Shown one piece after another: positions 5,303-8,764 of a stretch of DNA of 8,764 bases. The notes under the pieces are model-generated. The model made no database searches, was not told the origin of the DNA, and saw only the letters and a list, made by a program, of their open reading frames with translations. The stretch is taken from the NCBI GenBank assembly GCA_937914895.1, contig CALGIL010000349.1, positions 1-8,764 on the forward strand, given 5' to 3'. Origin of the DNA: an uncultured Angelakisella sp. (lineage in GTDB: Bacteria > Bacillota > Clostridia > Oscillospirales > Ruminococcaceae). A program made the translations under genes and the position numbers. How positions within the stretch are numbered: position 1 is the stretch's first letter; each line of letters starts with the position of its first letter.

Positions 5303-6151
5303 TCAGGCTCCGGGGGACCCAAGACCGCCCGCAATGGCCGCAAAATCCTCCAGGCTCAGCGCCTCGGCCCGGGCGTTTTGGGGCACCCCCGCCGCCGCCA
5401 GCACCGGGCCCAGGGCCTCCTTGGGAATGTCCAGGGCGGCGGACAGGCTGTTGAGCACCGTCTTGCGCCGCTGCTGAAAGGCGCCCCGCACCACCGCAAA
5501 AAACCGCGCCTCGTCGGGGGCCTTTCGGATGTCCAGCCGGATGACCGCGGAGTCCACCTCCGGTGCGGGCAGAAAGGACCCCCGGGACACCGAAAACAGC
5601 AGCTTTGGCGCGCTGTAATAGGCCACCGCCACCCCCAGGGCGCTGGCCTGGCGGGTCCCCGGTCCGGCGCAGATGCGCTGGGCCGCCTCCTTTTGCACCA
5701 TGACGGTGACGCTCTCCACCGGCAGGCGCTGCTCCAGCAGGGCCATGACCAGGGGGGAGGTGATGTAATAGGGCAGGTTGGCGCAGACCACCACGGGCAT
5801 GGCGCCAAACTCCTCCCGAAGCAGCCGCCCCAGGTCTAGCTTGAGGGCATCCCCATGGATGACCTTAATATTCTCATACTCCGCCAGGGTCTCCGCCAGC
5901 ACCGGCAGCAGACGCCCGTCCAACTCCACGGCCACCACGCGGTCGGCCATTTGGGCCAGCTGGGCGGTAAGCACCCCGGCGCCGGGGCCGATTTCCAGCA
6001 CCCCCACCCCGGGGCCCGCGCCCCCAAGCCGGGCCATCCGGGGGCAGACCGAGGGGTTGATGAGGAAGTTTTGGCCCAGGGCCTTGGTAAAGGTAACGCC
6101 GTGGCGCTCCATAACCTCACGGATAACGGACGGGCTGGTCAGGGGTCCCAT
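5303..6151 (-). CDS. rsmA: 16S rRNA dimethyladenosine transferase RsmA (KsgA)
   Basis: RsmA transfers four methyl groups from S-adenosylmethionine to two adjacent adenosines in the 3'-terminal helix of 16S rRNA, late in 30S assembly. Its loss commonly gives kasugamycin resistance. The 282-residue product has all family motifs: KALGQNFL (23-30), SAM motif I EIGPGAGVLT (53-62), the acidic AVELD (74-78), GDAL (100-103), catalytic NLPYYI (125-130), and FLPAPEVDSAV (193-203) before the C-terminal substrate domain. ATG 6151 is chosen because AAGGAGG (6159-6165) sits 7 nt upstream; the frame is open to 6274 but that extension has no ribosome site and no homology. It lies downstream of the symporter on the same strand with a 127-nt gap containing a TATACT box (6246-6251, minus) with a poor -35, so it may have its own weak promoter. 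Confidence 0.96.
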   Translation of the reverse strand: MGPLTSPSVIREVMERHGVTFTKALGQNFLINPSVCPRMARLGGAGPGVGVLEIGPGAGVLTAQLAQMADRVVAVELDGRLLPVLAETLAEYENIKVIHGDALKLDLGRLLREEFGAMPVVVCANLPYYITSPLVMALLEQRLPVESVTVMVQKEAAQRICAGPGTRQASALGVAVAYYSAPKLLFSVSRGSFLPAPEVDSAVIRLDIRKAPDEARFFAVVRGAFQQRRKTVLNSLSAALDIPKEALGPVLAAAGVPQNARAEALSLEDFAAIAGGLGSPGA

Positions 6152-6278
6152 AGGGCAGCCTCCTTGCGGCGGATTGTTTAGGTCAGGGTTTTTTGTCCGG
6201 CCTTGCTTCAAAAAGACGGCCGGGATTAAGACAACTCCCCAGAATAGTATACCACAGACAGCCCCCTTTGGCACCCGG

Positions 6279-7631
6279 CTATTTTTGTTCCCAGTCCCGG
6301 GTCATCCGGACCACCTGGCCGGACAGGCAGATAAGGGCCAGCATGTTGGGGGCGGCCATCAGCCCGTTGAGGACGTCGGACAGGTTCCACACAAAATCCA
6401 GGGACAGCCCCGCCGACAGCCCCGCCGCCGCTACATACAGCAGGCGGTACAGGGTCAGACAAGGTCTGCTGCCCCCGGTGAGCCACCCCAGGGCGCATTC
6501 GCCGTACCAGGCCCAGCCCAGCACGCTGGAAAAGGCGAAAAACAGCATGGAGACGGCTACCACCCAGCCCCCCTCGGGCCCCAGCACCCGGGTAAAGGCC
6601 GCCGAGGTCAGGGCGGCGCCGTCCAGCCCGGACAGCCACAGGTCGCCGGAGGAGAGGATGATCAGCCCCGAAAAGCCGCACATGACCACCGTATCCACAA
6701 ATACCTCAAAAATGCCCCACAGCCCCTGCTCCACCGGGCCGGCGGCGTCGGCACTGGCGTGGGCAATGGACGCGGAGCCCAACCCCGCCTCGTTGGAAAA
6801 CACCCCCCGGGATACCCCGAAGCGCACCGCCTGCATCACCCCGTAGCCCGCCGCGCCCCCCGCCGCCGCCCAGGGGGTAAAGGCGCTTTTGACAATAAGG
6901 GCCAGCGCCCCGGGCAGCTGGGCGGCGTTGGCCCCCAGCACAAGGCAGCCCCCGCCCATGTACAGCACCGCCATCACCGGCACCAGCACCTGGGTAATGC
7001 CCCCCAGCCGGCGGATGCCCCCCACAATCACCAGGCAGACCGCCGCCGCCGTCCCTAGGCCCGTGGCCGCGGCGGGGATGCCAAAGGAATCCCGCAGGCC
7101 GGCGGCCATGGTGTTGACCTGGGTGGCGTTGCCGATGCCAAAGGAGGCCAGCACGCAAAACACCGCGTACACCGCCCCCAGCCAGGGGGTGCCCAGTCCC
7201 TTTTGGATATAATACATGGGCCCGCCCCGGTAGGTCCCGTCGCCGCCGCGCTCCCGGTACCGCACCGCCAGGACCACCTCGGCGTACTTGGTCATCATGG
7301 AAAAAAAGGCGGATACCCACATCCAAAACACCGCCCCCGGCCCCCCCGCCACAATGGCGGTAGCCACCCCGGCAATGTTGCCGGTGCCCAGGGTGCCCGC
7401 CAGGGCCGTGGACACCGCCTGAAAGGGGGAGATGCCCCGGTCGGACGGCCCTCGGCGCCCCTTGCCGAAGAGGCTCCCCACCGTCTGCCGCAGCACCGTG
7501 CCCAGCCTGCGGAACTGAAAGCCCCCGGTGCGCAGGGTCAGCCAGACCCCCAGGGCGGTAATAAAGACCAGCATATAGGGGCCCCAGACAATCCCCCCGA
7601 CGCCCCTGATCCAGACAGTCCATTTTCCCAC
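6279..7631 (-). CDS. Alanine/glycine:cation symporter, AGCS family
   Basis: This integral membrane transporter of the AGCS family (AlsT/DagA/AgcS type) imports alanine or glycine, and possibly D-alanine, with Na+ or H+. From GTG 7631 it has 450 residues and about 10-11 hydrophobic segments. Family signatures (7631 numbering) include SPFQAVSTALAGTLGTGNIA (68-87), the GGPGAVFWMW and KYAEVVLAVRYR region, GGPMYYI (136-142), FGIGNATQVNT and FSNEAGLGSASIAHA (278-292). The frame starts at GTG 7640, but AGAAGGGG (minus, 7641-7648) touches that codon. The in-frame GTG at 7631 is 9 nt from it and is the better start. Codon use is strongly GC3-biased. A terminator-like hairpin and promoter lie just upstream, so expression may be attenuated. 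The choice between alanine and glycine cannot be made from sequence. Confidence 0.93.
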   Translation of the reverse strand: MGKWTVWIRGVGGIVWGPYMLVFITALGVWLTLRTGGFQFRRLGTVLRQTVGSLFGKGRRGPSDRGISPFQAVSTALAGTLGTGNIAGVATAIVAGGPGAVFWMWVSAFFSMMTKYAEVVLAVRYRERGGDGTYRGGPMYYIQKGLGTPWLGAVYAVFCVLASFGIGNATQVNTMAAGLRDSFGIPAAATGLGTAAAVCLVIVGGIRRLGGITQVLVPVMAVLYMGGGCLVLGANAAQLPGALALIVKSAFTPWAAAGGAAGYGVMQAVRFGVSRGVFSNEAGLGSASIAHASADAAGPVEQGLWGIFEVFVDTVVMCGFSGLIILSSGDLWLSGLDGAALTSAAFTRVLGPEGGWVVAVSMLFFAFSSVLGWAWYGECALGWLTGGSRPCLTLYRLLYVAAAGLSAGLSLDFVWNLSDVLNGLMAAPNMLALICLSGQVVRMTRDWEQK

Positions 7632-7675
7632 CGTCCGCACCCCCTTCTGTTTATGGATATGGGCGCCGGCGCGTC

Positions 7676-7709
7676 AAAAGACCCCGGCGACGTGTCGCCG
7701 GGGTCTTTT
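7676..7709. terminator. Strong bidirectional hairpin between the symporter and the RNA/BofC-like region
   Basis: Two exact 16-nt arms (AAAAGACCCCGGCGAC and its complement) flank GT. T runs end the hairpin on both strands. On minus it lies about 45 nt before the symporter start and about 105 nt after the promoter at 7787-7815, so it would end or attenuate that transcript. It could also stop transcription from the BofC-like gene. Confidence 0.85.
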
Positions 7710-7780
7710 GCGAAGATTAAAAATTTGAATGGAGTTTGTCTTTGTCCCCTGGAGAAAGGGACCGGAGGCTTACTTTCTAT
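7676..7780 (-). ncRNA. Possible ~105-nt leader or small RNA before the symporter gene
   Basis: A sigma-A-like promoter (7787-7815) and the hairpin terminator (7676-7709) bracket about 105 nt with no ribosome site or credible ORF. The body can form a small hairpin (GTCCCT... AGGGGAC). It could be an attenuated leader of the amino-acid symporter or an independent sRNA. I compared it by eye with glycine riboswitches, which often precede AGCS genes, and did not find the paired aptamer core. No known RNA family was recognised. Confidence 0.4.
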
Positions 7781-7786
7781 GGTCTT

Positions 7787-7815
7787 ATTATAGCCCGCCC
7801 ACAAATGAAAGTCAT
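7787..7815 (-). promoter_or_regulatory. Putative sigma-A promoter upstream of the symporter leader
   Basis: On the minus strand ATGACT (7810-7815; four of six matches to TTGACA) and a perfect TATAAT (7787-7792) are 17 bp apart. It points toward the hairpin at 7676-7709 and the symporter gene. Confidence 0.65.
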
Positions 7816-7910
7816 CCGATCCCGGTTAAAGTTTGGTGACAAAGCGGTAACCCCCGCACCCGGCGGCATTTTTGCGCCCCGGGGCTTAGGGGGCCCGGCC
7901 GCAGCCCATA

Positions 7911-8252
7911 CTAGCTGGTGTAATCCTCCACCCGGCGCATCAGCTCCTCATAGCTTTCCACATACACGCCCTCCCGCAGCTGCTCCTGGTCGTACTCTGG
8001 CAGGGTTTTTGTGTAGATGCTGAAAATCATGTCCGGCACTTCATCCCCCACCCGAATGACCGACACCCGCCCGTTGTAGTCGATGATGCGGTAGCCGTCC
8101 TCCTCCGGGGAGGACGCGGAGAGGCTGTCCTCCTCCGCTGCGGGCCGGGGCTGCTCCGGCGGGGCCTGCGCCGGTGTAAAGGAGGACAAAAACACGCCCA
8201 GAAAGACGGCGGAAAACACCAGCACAAAGGTCAGAATCAGTCTTTTTATCAT
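7911..8252 (-). CDS. Signal-anchored protein with BofC C-terminal-like domain (putative)
   Basis: From ATG 8252 the product has 113 residues. Residues 1-30 (MIKRLILTFV... then FTPAQA) are a basic N-terminus plus hydrophobic core, so a signal peptide with possible AxA cleavage near 28-30, or a membrane anchor. A Pro/Glu/Ser-rich linker (31-51) follows. The compact domain from 54 to 113 reads YRIIDYNGRVSVIRVGD, then LPEYDQEQLREGVYVES and EELMRRVEDYTS. It resembles the C-terminal domain of BofC, the secreted forespore inhibitor of the SpoIVB protease: strand-NG-strand, then L-x-x-x-D-x-x-x-L-x-x-G-(I/V)-x-V-x-S-x-E-E-L. That match is from memory and moderate. The frame is open to 8498, but AGGGGG lies 9 nt before ATG 8252 and the upstream part has no protein character. 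It has its own promoter at 8320-8349. Confidence 0.75.
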   Translation of the reverse strand: MIKRLILTFVLVFSAVFLGVFLSSFTPAQAPPEQPRPAAEEDSLSASSPEEDGYRIIDYNGRVSVIRVGDEVPDMIFSIYTKTLPEYDQEQLREGVYVESYEELMRRVEDYTS

Positions 8253-8319
8253 CAGGGGCACCCCCTCTTTCTCAAATGCTTTCCAGGTTCTCCGGGAAGT
8301 ATGGACCCGTTGGGCGCAG

Positions 8320-8349
8320 AATATACCATTTTTCTTCTGGCTGTGCCAC
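8320..8349 (-). promoter_or_regulatory. Extended -10 promoter of the BofC-like gene
   Basis: On the minus strand TATATT (8320-8325) is preceded by TG one base away (extended -10), with GTGGCA (8344-8349) 18 bp upstream as a weak -35. It lies about 68 bp before ATG 8252. Confidence 0.5.
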
Positions 8350-8362
8350 AATTTAAAAAACC

Positions 8363-8393
8363 GTAACATCCTGGGGACAAAATATGGTATAAT
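8363..8393 (+). promoter_or_regulatory. Extended -10 promoter pointing into the repeat array
   Basis: TGG-TATAAT (8385-8393) is a perfect extended -10 box. GTAACA (8363-8368) at 19 bp is a poor -35. Transcription would start near 8400, at the first palindrome, and run rightward through the repeats. Confidence 0.5.
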
Positions 8394-8400
8394 GGCCTCA

Positions 8401-8418
8401 CTTTCCACCGGTGGAAAG
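8401..8418. repeat. 18-bp perfect palindrome, diverged first member of the repeat family
   Basis: CTTTCC-ACCGGT-GGAAAG is fully self-complementary and has the same CTTTCC-N6-GGAAAG frame as the cores at 8622-8639 and 8739-8756. Flanking sequence is only loosely similar to the later units. Confidence 0.8.
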
Positions 8419-8517
8419 GGGTAAGGACCACCAACGTTTTCAAGAGGGACCAGCTTCCCCCATATACTCCCCCTATCCTGCGGGGCGTGCTTCTGCAAAG
8501 GTTTACTTCTTTACTCT

Positions 8518-8563
8518 ACGGGGCGGGGCCCCAAACCCCCTCTGCCCTCCGGGCGGGCCCCGT
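8518..8563. repeat. GC-rich inverted repeat between repeat members
   Basis: ACGGGGC (8518-8524) and GCCCCGT (8557-8563) form a 7-bp stem. The 32-nt interval includes GGGGCCCC (8525-8532), itself palindromic. It lies directly before the first full 86-bp repeat. No T run follows, so it is not an obvious terminator. Confidence 0.5.
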
Positions 8564-8764
8564 GGGTATAGGTTTCCTGTTGTCCGCCCTGGCCGCGGCG
8601 TGGGCTGGCTTTTGTTTGTTACTTTCCGGCAATGGAAAGGTACCAAAGATTGCCGGGGACACCCCAGACCCCAAGAGCATGGATATAGTTTTCCTGTTGT
8701 CCGTCCTGGCCGTACCATGGGTCGCCTTTTGCTTGTTACTTTCCAGCAATGGAAAGGTACCAAA
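8562..8764. repeat. Tandem 86-bp repeats with 117-bp period (two copies, array continues past edge)
   Basis: Copy A is 8562-8647 and copy B is 8679-8764. By hand count they differ at about 13 of 86 positions with no gaps, and the offset is 117 bp throughout. Each holds TTTCCTGTTGTCCG, a CCTGGCCG block and the palindrome core CTTTCC-(G/A)GCAAT-GGAAAG followed by GTACCAAA. The 31-bp spacer (8648-8678) is C/G-rich. Copy B ends exactly at the window edge, so its true end and any further copies are unseen. Frames open across it on the minus strand are most likely by-products of the repeat. Confidence 0.85.

Noticed and set aside
6180..6230. Terminator between the symporter and rsmA
   Set aside because: CCGGCC/GGCCGG can pair, but the run that follows on the minus strand is A, not T, so it would not terminate the minus-strand transcript; no T run follows it on the plus strand either.
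5778..7058. Long plus-strand open frame (426 codons) opposite rsmA and the symporter
   Set aside because: It is antisense to two firmly identified genes and has Pro/Gln/Ser/Arg-rich low-complexity composition.
7710..7800. Glycine riboswitch before the AGCS symporter
   Set aside because: Short stretches resemble pieces of the aptamer on either strand (for example CTCCAGGGGACAAAG), but the paired P1/P3 helices and the CCGAAG...CTCTCAGG core are not present in order.
8503..8763. Minus-strand open frame with repeated VPFHC(W/R)KVT...RPGRTTG motif (39-residue period)
   Set aside because: The period simply reflects the 117-bp DNA repeat, which happens to be divisible by three. A second minus frame (8516-8749) is also open, there is no ribosome site, and the DNA palindrome is better kept than any protein feature.
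8401..8764. CRISPR array
   Set aside because: Repeat units are 86 bp with 15% divergence and a single 31-bp spacer, and no cas genes are present.

Overview
The window looks like a chromosomal segment from a GC-rich, spore-forming member of the Clostridia, most likely an Oscillospiraceae/Ruminococcaceae-type gut bacterium. The reasons are strongly G/C-biased third codon positions, an alpha/beta-type small acid-soluble spore protein, a Gram-positive Rex repressor, AGGAGG-type ribosome sites, and two tRNAs with C34 anticodons. The genus is inference; no marker gene here allows a firm placement.

Layout. Bases 3-362 are the 3' end of an unrecognised gene (+). Bases 363-840 hold no intact gene. 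They contain a decayed IS200/IS605 TnpA fragment (-) and a cluster of palindromes beside it. Bases 841-1116 form a tRNA unit on the minus strand: perfect sigma-A promoter, tRNA-Gln(CUG), tRNA-Pro(CGG), then a 36-bp perfectly palindromic terminator. A second consensus promoter faces away from it and drives trxA (thioredoxin), which has its own terminator. Next on + are a conserved-looking gene of unknown function (possible CTG start) and a 59-residue SASP gene ending at a bidirectional terminator.

Bases 2639-4050 (-) carry a two-gene unit: a universal-stress-like protein followed by a serine alpha/beta hydrolase of the monoacylglycerol-lipase type. Divergent from it, a textbook promoter drives rex (redox/NADH-sensing repressor), whose stop overlaps the start of a small one-span membrane protein, followed by a terminator. 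Convergent to that pair lie rsmA/ksgA (16S rRNA dimethyladenosine transferase) and, upstream of it on the same strand, an alanine/glycine:cation symporter (AGCS family).

The symporter is preceded by a minus-strand promoter and a strong hairpin terminator that enclose about 105 nt with no gene, which suggests an attenuated leader or a small RNA. Further right on minus is a small signal-anchored protein whose C-terminal half resembles the BofC C-terminal domain. From about 8400 to the right edge the DNA is non-coding and repetitive. It has a CTTTCC-N6-GGAAAG palindrome at three places, and two of these sit in 86-bp repeats with an exact 117-bp period that runs off the window. An extended -10 promoter points into this array.

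Most of the window is housekeeping. The parts that known families do not explain are the repeat array, the promoter-terminator RNA unit before the symporter, and the two unknown proteins. I found no defence system, CRISPR array, phage or intact mobile element.
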